Positions 1 through 12,284 of a stretch of DNA of 64,000 nucleotides are shown one piece after another. Source of the DNA: Garcia nutans (lineage: Eukaryota > Streptophyta > Magnoliopsida > Malpighiales > Euphorbiaceae); contig CANTUV010000033.1 of assembly GCA_947685225.1 (NCBI GenBank), positions 58,691,001-58,755,000 of the forward strand, read 5' to 3'. Every line of letters begins with the position of its first letter. Position 1 is the first letter of the stretch. The notes below the pieces were generated by a model. That model did no database searches. It was not told where the DNA came from and saw nothing but the letters and a program-made list of their open reading frames with translations. The position numbers and the translations under genes are program-made.

Positions 1-1997
1 CTGAAGGGGGAAGGATATCTTGAATATATTTCCATGTTGTGAGGTTATGTGCGCAACCATATCAACCCCCACCCTCACTGCACAAACTGGGCAAACCTGT
101 AATAAGCAGTGTGCATATCAGCAAAATATAACCTTCAATAAGATTTTCTTATCATTAGAAAGAAACATCTATCCATCCATTATATGACAAAAATCTCATC
201 CCAAAAAATATGCAAACCCATCAAATGAAACTCAAAAAAGGGCTAGCACTACACCCTAATCCAGCCCATCCAACAAAAATATTTGCTACACCACAGGGAT
301 CATAGCAGTATATAAGAAAGTCCTTCCCATTCGCTAAAGTAAATTCCATAAATCAACATTTCTCATCTCACTGATATAACTGAATAAAAATTCAACAGAA
401 TAATTTACCCAATCATCAAACAGAAGAAATTAAGGCTACCTAAATCCTACTGCACATGGCAAGAATATAAAGTTGAGTTCAATATAAAGTTGAGTTTGAG
501 CTCAATTCAACTTAGAGGCCAGTTATGCATTTGAATTCCTTTGCCGCTCAACCTAACAGAAATAGTTAGGATTCAAGGATAGCCAAATTAGGTTGTACTA
601 AGCTTGTACGGATTTCATCATTGATACCAGCATGACAGAGAACATTTATTTTATAAGAACACATAATTTTATAATCATTAAGTCCAGAATCATCTGTGGA
701 TCCTGAATAGATACAAAAGAATTGGAATTGTGACCTTCCATAACTGAAAATAAATGAGCTAATGACAGATATGAGAAGAGATACCCCATTTTTTGCCTCC
801 ACAGGATGCTCATCGTCAATATGGCAGCATAAGCCAACAATATCAAAATATTCTGAACAGAATGGGCATGGAAACTCCTCCCTTATATCATCATCTCTGT
901 CAATTTCTTCAAAACCCATAAACATATCTGCAGTTGCAAGAATAATTACAATCATTAGCAGAAACCTTTCCTAATCATCTTCAGAAATGCTAACCCTCCA
1001 TTTGCTAGACAAGAAGGGAAAAAGGCTAAATAAGATTACAGAAGCATATGTTTGATACTCAAACCTCACTGGAAAGAAATATTTTTAAAATATTTTCCCC
1101 GCAAAAGCACCTTAAACTCTTTGATTTTTCCATAAATGGAACAAGGAAAAAGTTTCAAGCTCAGAGATTCAATAAGGCTCATCAAAGTGGAAGAATATAA
1201 AATCTCAAAACATATTAACCAAAGCCTTAATCATGCGAGTATTTATTTCCTCTTCAAAACAGAAAAACAACAGACCAAAAATCTGTTTAATGTTGTGTTG
1301 AAATAAATTTCAATTTCGATATATCACAATAATATTCTAATCTTAGTACTTCTCTTTCTACAACCAGTAATACTGATCTCAGCTACTTATCTCGGTGAAT
1401 ATAAGTTCTTAGCTTTACGAATCACCAAGCCTTCAACAGAACACAGCTATCACCTTTACCATTCAGATATTATAATTTATATCTACCTTTTGTTGCTTAT
1501 TACAACTCAAGAGAGAGTACTCATTTATCTTACCTTTATTTCCGCAGACACTGAGGGCCAAATCTAAGTTGGACAACTTCCAATCAAGTGCAGTGTAACA
1601 CAATTACTTTGCCTTTCTGGGGTAATAATAATGATTAGACCAAAAGAAAAGGAGAAAACCCAGAATCTCAAATTTTTTTACTTTCCTCGTATTCTCAGCA
1701 GCCAATCAAAACACTAAGAACTGCTAAAAGTGAATAAAAAAACACTTTCACATCATATGAAAAACAGAGAAATGACTCCTGGGTATGACATCTCCTAGCT
1801 CAAATAGAAAAACAAAAAAATCTAACATTGAAGACTTGGATTCATTATATTACCCTTTCCTATAATTTTCCTAGTAAAGAAACAGACCAAAAACAAAGAA
1901 ACAATCTTCATCAAAGCTCACCAGATCGCGAAGGAAGAACTGAATGATATCGCTTAGGAGCTGAAGAGAGACGAGCGCTCCACGAATCAGCATCCAT
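1..1997 (-). CDS. DI19: Di19 (dehydration-induced 19) zinc-finger protein, 5' part
   Basis: Partial gene cut by the left edge; three coding exons seen: 1997-1922, 927-785 and 96-1. The first two total 219 nt (73 codons) and all splice sites are GT-AG. Exon 1 starts MDADSWSARLSSAPKRYHS, the typical Di19 N-terminus. Exon 2 carries the first Cys2/His2-like finger (FPCPFCSEYFDIVGLCCHI, then DDEHP). Exon 3 carries the second (VCPVCAVRVGVDMVAHI, then QHG). Di19 proteins are nuclear, are usually about 200-230 residues long, and act in drought, salt and light responses. The C-terminal nuclear-localisation and Di19_C region lies outside the window. The ATG at 1997 is the first codon of the conserved N-terminus. 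Intron 1 is about 1 kb. The gene is divergent from the syntaxin gene. Which Di19 paralogue this is cannot be said. Confidence 0.93.
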
Positions 1998-3757
1998 CGC
2001 TTCCTTTTTAATTAATGAATTACCTAAAAAAAATTTCCCTACCTATCAATCAATCGAAACAGGAATAAAAACAGAACCCAGTAAAGCAATGATCGATTGA
2101 AAAAGCTGCGATCTTTAAACTTCCCTTTGGAATTAGACAAATGGGTAATTGAAAAAACAAAGGTTTAATTGCAGGGAAATGATGAACTAGATAAGGGTAC
2201 GTTTTTGGGAGGGGCTTCGAAGGAGTGAGAGATAATGAAGAGCTTTTTTTATTGCCTTTATCTCTCTCTCTCTTCCTCTGGTGGTGAATTTCGGTGAAGG
2301 AAAAAAAGGGAAAGAGTATTTTCGGTGTTTTGTTATTGGTTTTATATCTATTTTTCTTTTTAGCTTTTTTTTTTTGTGCTGTCTTTTTTTTGTGGAATTT
2401 GATGTAATTAACTTGCTCATTCTGTCCTAATGAAATTGCTGTCTTCATTCTGCTCAAAAATAAAATTTTAAAAAACATTGCTGTCTTCGTTTTAAAATTT
2501 AAATATTATATTAAATTATTTTAAAAAATTAAAATATTATTAATTAACTTATTAATATTAAAATTATTATATTCAATTATAAAAAAATAATTAATTTTTC
2601 TTAATTAAATAAAGTGATAATTTTAATGAGATAATTTTTTTAAATGTAATAATTTTAATAGAATAAAAGTAGTATTAAATATTAATTAAATCCTAAAATT
2701 TTTATGAATTTCGTTAAAATAAGTAAATTTTAGAGTTTTTTTTTCTTTTTTTTATATTAACTCTAAAGATTATAATTAATATAAAGTAAAACTTACATGC
2801 AATTAAATATAGAAAAATAAATATATTGACATATAGTTTAATACAGTAATAGTTATATATTTTACTGATAAATTCATAAACAATTCACTTATTTTCTTAT
2901 AAATAAAAAAATATAATAAAAACTTAATAAATTAATTAAATAAAATGAAAAGCAAGTATACCAATATGAAAGTATTAGGAAATATGAAATTAAATTTTAT
3001 CGTTGTTCCTTGTTACTTGTGTTCTATTGCTTAAAAAAAATTATTGTTATTTATAGGTAAAGTAATATCAAACTAGAGGTATAATTAAATATGAATGATT
3101 TTAAATTGAAATATGATTCGTTAATATTTATTTTTATTGCAATTTTAAATTTAAAATACTTTTCATTTTAAATTTAAAATACTTTTCCAAATTTAATTTA
3201 AAATTATTCTTCAAAATTTATTTAAAGTCGACATAAAAATTAATTTTATTTCATTTTTGATCCCCCTATTTGGAATAGAAGAAGTCAAAATTGGATCATA
3301 AATTCAATAATTCATAGTCATCCCGAATCCGGGTTAACAGAACAAATCGGAGCTAAGATACTTGAATAGCCGACCGAGGACCCGACCCACCAAAAAAGTA
3401 ACTTTATGTATCTGGACCCCACTCGGTCCCACTCTAAATCCTGGCCCACTTTAACAGTTGGACCAACAAACCAAACAGATCTTTTTTTTTTTAATTTCAT
3501 TTTTTTTCCTTAACAAACCCCAAATGCTAAAGCCTGACCCTCCCAAGAGCGACACCAACATTTCCCCCTTCGCCGGGCACGTAACCGCCGCCTCAACCGC
3601 TCCATCCTCCGATCTCCGACGACGCAACCTCTGAATCTCTTTATCGGCTGCTTATGAAAGAAGATACATCAGTTTATTCTGATCTTTAGTTTGTTTTTCT
3701 TAATCTCATTTTTTTATAGTTTTAATTTTTTTGAAATTTTGAGGGAAATTTTTGGTT
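1998..3757. other. Divergent intergenic region between Di19 and syntaxin genes
   Basis: It holds the 5' UTRs and promoters of two divergent genes. The Di19 side (about 2200-2290) has a pyrimidine/GA-rich leader. The middle (2480-3250) is very AT-rich with no coding signal. The syntaxin side (3520-3757) is more GC-rich and looks like a 5' UTR. The reading frames here are low-complexity and do not resemble proteins. Confidence 0.6.
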
Positions 3758-6700
3758 ATGGCGACGAGGAATAGGACCTTGATATTTAGGAAATATAGAG
3801 ATGCGTTGAAGAGCGTCAGGGTTCCGGAGGGCTTGTCGACTCAATCGATAACGTCGACAAGCTCTGGCGGAGGTCCGGTGATCGAGTTAGTTAGCACCTC
3901 GCTTCTCCAAAATCGCTCTTACACTCCACTAAGTACTGAGGATCCTGGTAATTCCAGGTACATATCTGTATTCTTATTCTTATATTTATTGTGAGTTCAC
4001 ATAAAAAAAGGTGAATTTTTATGCTTTGATTTACTCTCTGAAAGTTTGAGATCTGCCGGCTTTTTTCTTGCTAATTTAATAGTGCAGTAAAGCTGAGCTG
4101 TATTTCTTTATAGTTAATTTAAATAAGGTTTAATTTCGTGTATAATTTATTCTCAGTTTCTTGATATCTGAATTTAGGAATGATTGAACGAATATGGCTT
4201 GTATAATTAGCATTAGTTCATTAGTTATAATTCTATGGGCTCAATGGTTGTCCGTGTATTCAGAGTTATCTTAGAATGAAGTTCAAGTTGTAGGTTTTTC
4301 AACCACATTATTTCCTTCTCATTTTCCCATGTTTCGAAAGTTTTGGACCCCCAGTATAATTAGGAGGCTCTATACTTTAGAATTATTGGAAACAAATTAG
4401 ATTTCAGTATCTTCTATTGGTGGCTTTCTGCGCAGAACACTTCCTTATTGGATTGAAAAATGAAAGCTTGTGGAAGTAACAGTTTAGTTTTATGAAATGA
4501 AGATTGATTGTCCTCATGGACTAAAAGTGGGGTTCCTTGATAAGGTTGAACAAGAGCTTGGAAGTGGTCAGATAAAATATTGGTGTTGGTATTAGCGAGT
4601 GGCTTGAGTGATTTGAAATGTTTTACTCTGGCTCTTACATCCCTCAAATGTTGGATTGATTTTGATAGACATGTTTAGTGACTCCTTTGTGAGTAACTTT
4701 TATGGAAATTCTAGCAAGGACTTGGGACATAAGTGTTGTTGGAATTTGTGTAGCACATGCACTCATTCAGAGAGAGTAACCATAACTAGAGAGAAGTGTG
4801 GGAGAAAAGGTTGGTTTTCCTTTTCTTTTTGGTATGGAAGTATAAGAGTGAAATTACCAAAGTAGCTCTAGAATAAAAATGCTTCAGACCAACAAAAGTA
4901 TGTTTAGTGGATCTTGACCTTGTTGTATACCACCTCCTCTTGAAATATAAGCCACAAACTCCACATGGAGGAGTGAGATGATTGTTTTGAAGGTGGTGCT
5001 ATAATGTGGAGATAATTCTTTTCAAGATATTGCTAGACATGAGTTCAGATACAAATCACTTTCTGGAAGTTTTGTGAATCGCTTTTTCTCTACTTTATTG
5101 TTCCACTGTTAACATGTGAACCTATGCTGTAAAATATAATAGGAGGAAGTTTAAACATCGTTTTCTTGCTGCAGTAAAGGTGCACTTACAATTGGTCTGC
5201 CACCAGCTTGGGTGGATGTATCAGAAGAAATAGCTACAAATGTGCAGCGGGCACGCACAAAAATGACTGATTTAGCCAAGGCTCATGCTAAAGCTTTGAT
5301 GCCTTCATTTGGAGATGGTAAGGAAGATCAATGCATGATTGAGGGCCTAACTCATGAGATAACTGATCTCATAAAGAAATCAGAGAAAAAATTACAAAGA
5401 CTTTCTGCAGCTGGGCCTTCTGAGGACTCAAATGTCAGAAAAAATGTACAGGTATGATGTTATAATATTTTGATGTTTTGATCATTTTATGGAAGTGTGT
5501 GATCAGTTGTTGATCACTTTCCCTCTGCCGATTCTGTCATGGTTCTTAATGTGATTTTTAATCTGACTCATTTTAGGAGTGGCAGGATTTGAACTTTAAT
5601 AGAATTGCAAGCTTAAATATTACCTCAATATAAGTCTACCTCTCACAGAGGTTCCGAGATAAGTTTACCTTTAAGACTGATCAAGTTTACCCTGATGTAT
5701 TCATTTTACAATTTTGTCACCTTAACAATTCAAAATCTCTTGATCGATTTGCCTAGTTGATCAGTTAGATAGGTGTTGGTTAAATGAGTGTGCATTTACC
5801 TTCCTTCATGAACTGATATATTTCCAATTCCATTTCCTTAATTAACAGCTCTGCTGTACCTTTGTTTATTTCCTTATTTAATGAGTTTGGACACCTTAGA
5901 TTACTTCTTCCACAAATCCTGCACCCACACTTGATGTTTCAAATTTTTTATTCCCACTTTTTGGTGGTCATTTATAAATTTAGTAACTCAGAGTTTTGCA
6001 TTCATTGAATTAAACTCCCATTTGGGCTCACACATGAATTTGTAAATCATTCACATGGCGGTTTAGTCATATGAACTATGTTATGTTAACCTTTTTTGCA
6101 GCGCTTTCTTGCCACTGACCTTCAGAACCTTTCAATGGAACTTCGTAAGAAACAGTCAACTTACTTGAAGCGCCTCAGGCAACAAAAAGAGGTTTGAGGA
6201 ATTCAATTTTCTTTGTCACAAAGAAAGGAGTTATTATTTTTCTTTTTGCTGCTTGGAATTGTTTACTCTGGCATGGTTTTTACATATCAAGGAAACTGCA
6301 AACTGCATTTTTCTTTTCTGCTGCGTGTATCCTAACATACAAAGAACTGATCTATTTCAGCTACAAGTGTTGGACAGTTGCTTCTAAAGACAGTGATTCT
6401 AGCATTTTATTATGTTGGTGTTTCGTTTGTTGATGCAGGGTCAGGATGGGGTTGATCTGGAGATGAAACTTAATGGAAGTAGATCTAGAATAGATGATGA
6501 CAATTTGGACGATATGGTACGCTGGATTTTATTGTCAGACTTGTCAAACTGCTCAACAAATAATATATAAATAATTTTGTAGGGTCAAACTTAGTTGTCA
6601 ACTGTGCCACCTTGGCTGAATGCTAAGAAGAGGGCTCTATATTATGACATTTTAGGTGTTTAATGAGCATCAGATGGCCAAGCTGAAAAAAAGTGAAGCA

Positions 6701-7284
6701 TTCACAGCAGAAAGGGAAAGAGAGATCCAGCAGGCTAGTGATTACTTCTTATTTTTAATATTAATTCTGAGTAGATAGTTTCTTCTGTATTAACTAAAAC
6801 TTTTTGTCTCTTAACTATTTATGGTTTGCAGGTTGTGCAATCAGTAAACGAGCTTGCACAAATTATGAAGGACTTGTCAGTACTTGTAATAGACCAGGTT
6901 AGAAACTGTCTGTCCTCTTGCACTAAGCGCCTAACTGTACAAACTTTTTTTTTTTCATATCATCATCATTAATTGAATATTTTTCTCCAATCAGGGTACA
7001 ATAGTTGATAGGATAGACTACAACATTCAGAATGTTGCAACTACAGTTGAGGAAGGACTTAAACAGCTGCAGAAGGTGCCTTTCTTATCCTCATTTATGA
7101 TTTTCAGGATTGAATGCTTTTCTCCTATACTATATTCATCCATGGCAATGTTTTTTTAAATGGATGGTCCCTGCAGGCTGAGAGAACACAAAAACAAGGA
7201 GGGATGGTGATGTGTGCAACGGTTCTCGTTATCATGTGCTTTGTCATGTTGATCCTACTAATCCTCAAGGAGATATTGTTATGA
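3758..7284 (+). CDS. SYP4: Syntaxin of the SYP41/42/43 clade (TGN Qa-SNARE)
   Basis: Eight exons (3758-3957, 5175-5451, 6102-6191, 6439-6516, 6656-6733, 6832-6897, 6995-7075, 7177-7284) total 978 nt and encode 325 aa, close to the family length of about 322. The protein starts MATRNRTLIFRKYRDAL, carries the hallmark GLPPAWVDVSEEI, an Habc region, the YLKRLRQQKE segment, and a Qa-SNARE helix whose zero-layer glutamine is Q263 (DQGTIVDRI). A C-terminal membrane anchor runs over roughly residues 304-325. An upstream in-frame TTG exists, but the ATG at 3758 begins the conserved N-terminus. SYP4 proteins (Tlg2/syntaxin 16 type) mediate fusion at the trans-Golgi network with SYP61 and VTI12 and are needed for secretory and vacuolar sorting. 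Intron 5 uses a GC donor. No damage is visible. Confidence 0.97.
6734..6831 (+). other. GC-AG intron in the syntaxin gene
   Basis: Intron 5 of the SYP4 gene begins GCTAGT after an exon ending ATCCAGCAG and ends TTTGCAG. The conserved protein (EIQQ then VVQSVNEL) fixes both boundaries, so no GT donor fits without adding or losing codons. GC-AG introns are a small minority of U2 introns. All other introns of this gene are GT-AG. Confidence 0.75.
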
Positions 7285-8218
7285 TTTGTTAGCATATGTA
7301 ATTTTCCAAAATTTCACTCCTTTTTATGCCCTCCCCGGAAACTTTTACACGATCGATATAGATGGACGAATATCTTGCATGATGAGAGGAATGGTAGAGC
7401 TTTAAATTGCTCCAGTTTCATGCCCGGATCAAAATTCCATTTTGTTTTCCTTTTCTTGTCAAATTTTGTAATAGGGGAGAGGCCTTTACTGGGAAACAAA
7501 CATGCCCTGGAAAATGTATAGAGCTGATACTGGATGTTATTCTTTTGTCATACCTGTCATGATTCTTTTGATTTTCCCATGGAGGTTGGTGGCTTCGTTT
7601 AACCAATGCTTCTCTTCACGAAGAAATGAGGCTTTTTTTATTGAATATCTGTATCTATTTTTCATTTTAATATAACAAATGAAATGGATCCTATTATAGT
7701 TTCTGTACTTTTTATTTCTCAAATTTATCTTTGGTTCTGAAGATTCTTGTCATCATCGATGTTGTTATATCCCTGTAGCTGCGGAGACCAGTGCACGTGA
7801 AATTCCTTTCTATTTTTTTTTCCTTTTAAAATGAGATCTTGTGTTTATCTTAGCTCAACAAGCTTTCGTTGCTTAGTTGGTTAGCAGTTTAGTTCAACTC
7901 TCGACGAAAGCAATGGTTTGATTTTTCTGTTTTCTTTTAATCAAGTCTTGGCAAAGTTTCATTTTCACCTTCCCTCATGGCATGAGCAATAGCAGATACA
8001 GAATTAAATTTAAAACAAAAGAGCAAAAAGAAAGACATCAAATAAATAGAATATGGAACTTTATTCAGCTAAATTTCTTTTTCACAAATTTTCCTGTGTT
8101 TTTCCCAGCCAAAAAACGGGAATACACAATGACAGAATAAATAGCTTGAGGTTGTTTTGACGAATAATTTTTGAAAAAAAAAAAGTTACAACAAACACAA
8201 TTGAAATTGCAACTTAAA
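7285..8218. other. Convergent intergenic region (3' UTRs)
   Basis: This lies between the stop codons of the syntaxin (+) and DPD1 (-) genes. Only untranslated, AT-rich sequence and spurious short frames are seen. Confidence 0.6.
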
Positions 8219-10752
8219 CTATCTTGAATTCTTCTTCTTCTTCTTCCCATTGATTAAATCTAAGGCTGTAAAAGACCTCGTCACGACTAGGTCAGCGAGT
8301 GACAGTTTCAGTTCGAAAGTCAGCCTCTGAAAAACTAATGACAACCGCTGCACATCTGACATGGCTCTATGAGCCGGTGCAGCAGACTTGATCTTAAGCT
8401 TGTCAGCAAGGTCTTGCAGTTTTGTTGAACAAGTTAATCCTATGAACAAGATCAAACTCCCAATATCAAATAAACAGATAAATAAATAAATATTTTCCTG
8501 TCTCAAATAAATATACTCACTTTTTATTTCATAAAGATTAAAAAAAATTAATTACTTTTATTGAAAATATTTTCTCTTTCCCGGACCCCGCTCATTGTGG
8601 GAGCATTCGTGCACCGGGCTGCCCATATATATTTTTTTCTATTATATCCTTACTTTAGCATGAGATATGAGATATATTTAATAAGTAATATTTAATAGAG
8701 GTATTAATAGAAATTTAGCATAGCAACTAATTTATTGAAATAGTAAGTGGACTATAATTTAAAATGGACAAAAAAAAAAGTGAGATTATTTATTTACGAC
8801 GGAAATAGTACAACAGAACATGAGCACAAAAATGCAAAGAGAGAGTGAACAAAAGACCTTCAGACTTCATCCATTCGCGTGCTAAAGGATACGTGTCCAA
8901 GAAAAACCAATTAGAAGGAATTTCAAAACCATGACGATTAAATTCCTCGATCAAAAAGGGTACATCGAAAGCACGACCATTGTGAGCAACCAACATTACG
9001 TAGTCACCAGGCTTCTGACGGCTTCTGATATAGTCCAGTAATATAGGTATAAGCTCTCCCATCCTACAATATTCCATGTATTTGTAACAAACTAAATACT
9101 GTGAGGTGTGAGCGAAACAATAACGGCTAGCAAGCTTGATTATGCTCAGTCAATGCAATCAAGTAGACAGTTCTTATTACTGACATGTAAGCAAAAAGAA
9201 AAAAAGAACTCTCACCTAGGTGTATTAGGAATAAAAACACTCACCTGCATTAAACAAAAGATATTCTGAAAAAAATTTCCTATACAGACATAGTACGATA
9301 GCAATAATGGCATTTTCTTTTTCTTTTTCTTTTAGAGTTGTTTTCTTCCAAATTTTATCTCCTTCTGTTCCATGTTTCTGTTTCACATCATATCAACTAC
9401 TCCATCAACTGGTTCCTTGCACCACCTACAATCTCCAATGTTGCAACTCCATCATAGATAATAACTTTTCCCATCGCATCCTTCTTCTTCAGAATCCTGG
9501 GGCTGAGATACGTCAGGGAAAAGAGAATGGAGTAATGGTGGTGATCCTCAGACCCATTGGCTGTGCAACTCAAAAGGTTGACAAGAGAAACTTGATACTG
9601 AGAAAATGGGCTTAAAAATTCTATAACAGGACTTAATTGGGAGGATGTGGGCAGCCCAGACACATTGGAAGCTGCTTAGACTTGAATATGTTATCAGCTT
9701 GGACTTGCACTCTTCCTGAAAACTCAGCCTATTGATGATCATAGGTTAGTGCAAATACAAGAAACTGCAGTCGCTGAATTCACATGGAAAATGCTAATGT
9801 ACAATAATTCTTCTGATTTTCTCCCAGGATTTTGCTTAGTGTATTTTGCTTTTAGTTATATCCTAAATTAAATTCTCACATTATAGGATAAGGTTTAAGA
9901 TAAAATGACAGATAGAACAATGATCTCAAAAGGTATTTGACCCATATATTCAGCTATGCAAGATGGTCACAAAGGTCTTACGTCCCACTACCTACTAGTA
10001 TACATCTTGTTCATTACCATGACTCCAGCAAAATGCAGGATGTGGCTCCAAAAGTAAAACAAGAAAATAAAGAACACGAAACCTAACAAATAAGGTGCAA
10101 CATTTTGATTCGTTGATGGCATCATAATCATGGAAATGAACACCATGAAAACTATCAAAGTTAAACAAAAGTACCTGGGAATACCAGGTCTGCTGACCAT
10201 ATGGGTTGTGATGTGGTGAATGTTTGAATTAGCAACATATCGTTCTGGATTTACTAGTGTCTGGAAAGTGCTGTTTTCACCTCCTCGAAGATCTTGTAGT
10301 GCAATATCAATAATTCGCTCTTCCCGTCTGCTAAAGCCAGTAGTCTCAAGATCAAAGGTAATAACTGTTACAAGCTCGGCCAAGTCATTATTCTCAGCAA
10401 TCCTTTGTTAAATATCACAGTATTGAATTTTTTGGAATTCACTTATTTCAGTTTTGTTTGCAACCAATGTAGCACTATTTGAAATTGTTTCATCCAAAAT
10501 TTCATGCCTGATGCTGGTTGGTCTAATGCTATTGCTATATTGGGTGATTTTGTTTGTTCCTTTTGTTTTTGTACATAAAGGTCTAATCCATCTTCTACTG
10601 TATCCTCCTTCAAGCTCATCAAGTTTGGAACCAAGAAACCTAAAGGTAGAATTTTTTCTACATGTCCTATTTAAGCTGTGGAAACTTTCTTGCCATAAAT
10701 TACCTAAGGTGTGGATTCTGCATCTGGGAACTTGCAAGATCGAAAAGCACAT
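8219..10752 (-). CDS. DPD1: Exonuclease DPD1, organellar (DEDDh), with one in-frame stop
   Basis: Three exons (10752-10175, 9063-8858, 8439-8219) total 1005 nt, 335 codons, all in phase. The start matches the DPD1 N-terminus (MCFSILQVPRCRIH), an Arg/Ser-rich organelle transit peptide. The exonuclease domain shows Exo I DLE (D134, E136 in TFDLETTG), Exo II HNGRAFDVPFL and Exo III HRAMSD, a DEDDh active site. DPD1 is the Mg2+-dependent nuclease that degrades plastid and mitochondrial DNA in pollen and senescing leaves. Codon 115 (10410-10408) is TAA where relatives appear to have Gln. It falls between the transit peptide and the nuclease domain, and the next in-frame ATG lies after motif I, so a truncated product would be inactive. 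Apart from this codon the gene looks intact. It could be a recent null allele, a pseudogene or a base-call error. An upstream ATG at 10767 is also in frame. Intron 1 is over 1.1 kb and intron 2 holds a SINE piece. Confidence 0.9.
8579..8624 (+). mobile_element. Fragment resembling the 3' end of an Au-type SINE
   Basis: A GC-rich island inside AT-rich intron 2 of DPD1 contains CCGGACCCCG and GTGCACCGGGCTGCCC, then a T-rich stretch. This matches, from memory, the conserved 3' terminus of the widespread plant Au SINE family. No tRNA-like 5' head is recognisable upstream, so it is a fragment or a very diverged copy. Confidence 0.5.
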
Positions 10753-10872
10753 AGCAACACTCCTCATGTAACTTAAGAACTATAACAGAGCAAGACTGCA
10801 GGACATGTACTTTGCATCACACAGGCAATTCACTTAGACCTGAGAATGTATGAAGAACAGAAAAAAGAAATC

Positions 10873-10928
10873 AGAGAACTGGTAAAATACTTCCATTGCG
10901 AGAGAACTGGTAAAATACTTCCATTGCG
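10873..10928. repeat. Exact 28 bp tandem duplication
   Basis: A 28 bp unit beginning AGAGAACTGGTAAAATACTT occurs twice head to tail (10873-10900 and 10901-10928) without mismatches. It lies just upstream of the DPD1 start codon, in the likely 5' leader or promoter. Confidence 0.9.
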
Positions 10929-11615
10929 AGCTCAATATTGCTGCGAAAAATCCAGTAAAGAGTATAAATTTGCAGTTATATAGAACATTCAAACATGTAA
11001 GCACCAAACATAACTAAATTTATCAATCTTAAATTAATGGTTCAGTGCACTTGACTTGTTAAGGAATATACTCTTGCTAGCTAATTATCAAAACTTGATC
11101 CATTCTATCCTATAATAATATGCCTAAAACAACACGAAGAGACTCTGCCAAGAAAAAAATCTAAAAAAGAAAAACACAAGCATGTTCTCAGTCACAAAGA
11201 TGCTTGCAAATCATAAAAAAATAGTTACACAAGCCTCTACATTATCTTTTATTAATTCCAGATTCTACCCTCAACAAGGAAAAACTGATTTACTGAGTCT
11301 CAATACATGACAAAATTAAATAGGAAGAACAGCTTAAGGTTACTAAATTTTATATTCTATATTATTTGAGAACCTAGAATGAGAACTCTCATTACAATAT
11401 TTCTAAATTTTATACCTGAATATCTGTGATCTATCATTATTGTGAATATATATATATATATATAACCTGCTTTTTTTCTTTGATTCCGCAGGGATTTTCA
11501 ACTAGTAGAGGCAGATCATAACATTCACTAATTACAACTATTGAAATAGCATTAAGCTACCCAACAATGCAAACTACAAAGGAAACAAAAATTATCAATC
11601 AAGAAATGAAATTTA

Positions 11616-12284
11616 GAGGGTGTTTGGTTTAGCTGATTGAGGCAGCTGATAGCTGTTTCAAGTCAATCAGCTAAAGAATAGGTGTTTGGTTAACTTTTTT
11701 ATCAGCAGCTGTTAGCTGTTTGAAGGCTCAAACAGCAACTGTTTGAAAAAGCTCTTCCTCCTAGCTTTTTCTAAACAGCTGCTGATAGTTTTTTTATTTG
11801 ACAATATTAACCCTGAATTATTAGATAATATTAATATCTGTAACCTTTAATTTAAACTTATAACGTGTGATTATTAAAGTATAACGATATATGTCAAATC
11901 AATGATTTATACGTCAATCTTTTATATATATATTAATTAATCGAATCTATCAGGATTGCAATATATTTTACAAAAAAAAAAAGCTACTAATATTTTTTTC
12001 GAAAAAAAAAAGCTACCAATAAATTTTACTAAAAAAAAGGCATCAATCTATTTTTATTGTGGCTGGTAGATTATATTTTTAAAATTTATTATAAATATAT
12101 TTATTATTTAAATTTTTAAAATTTGAGTTTATTTAAAATTATACTCTTATTGGTCATTTTACACAATAACAACAACAGCTTACTGTATTTTTACCAAACG
12201 CTCATTATTCATCAGCTAACAGCTATCCGCAAGCTACCAGCTACCAGCTATCAGCTGCATAAAACCGCTAAACCAAACAGGACC
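11616..12284. mobile_element. Tourist-like MITE (669 bp)
   Basis: The left end starts GAGGGTGTTTGGTTTAGC and the right end is GCTAAACCAAACAGGACC; 14 of 18 terminal bases match in inverted orientation. The flanks are TTA on both sides (11613-11615, 12285-12287), the target duplication of PIF/Harbinger (Tourist) elements. Subterminal regions repeat an AGCTGTTAGCTG-like motif in both orientations; the core is AT-rich and non-coding. It lies upstream of DPD1. Confidence 0.7.

Noticed and set aside
2050..2478. 142-codon open frame on the minus strand
   Set aside because: Lys- and Ser-rich low-complexity translation of a GA/CT-rich leader upstream of Di19; no protein resemblance.
3752..3757. Upstream TTG-GTT extension of the syntaxin
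   Set aside because: Non-ATG start; conserved SYP4 proteins begin at the MATRNRT methionine at 3758.
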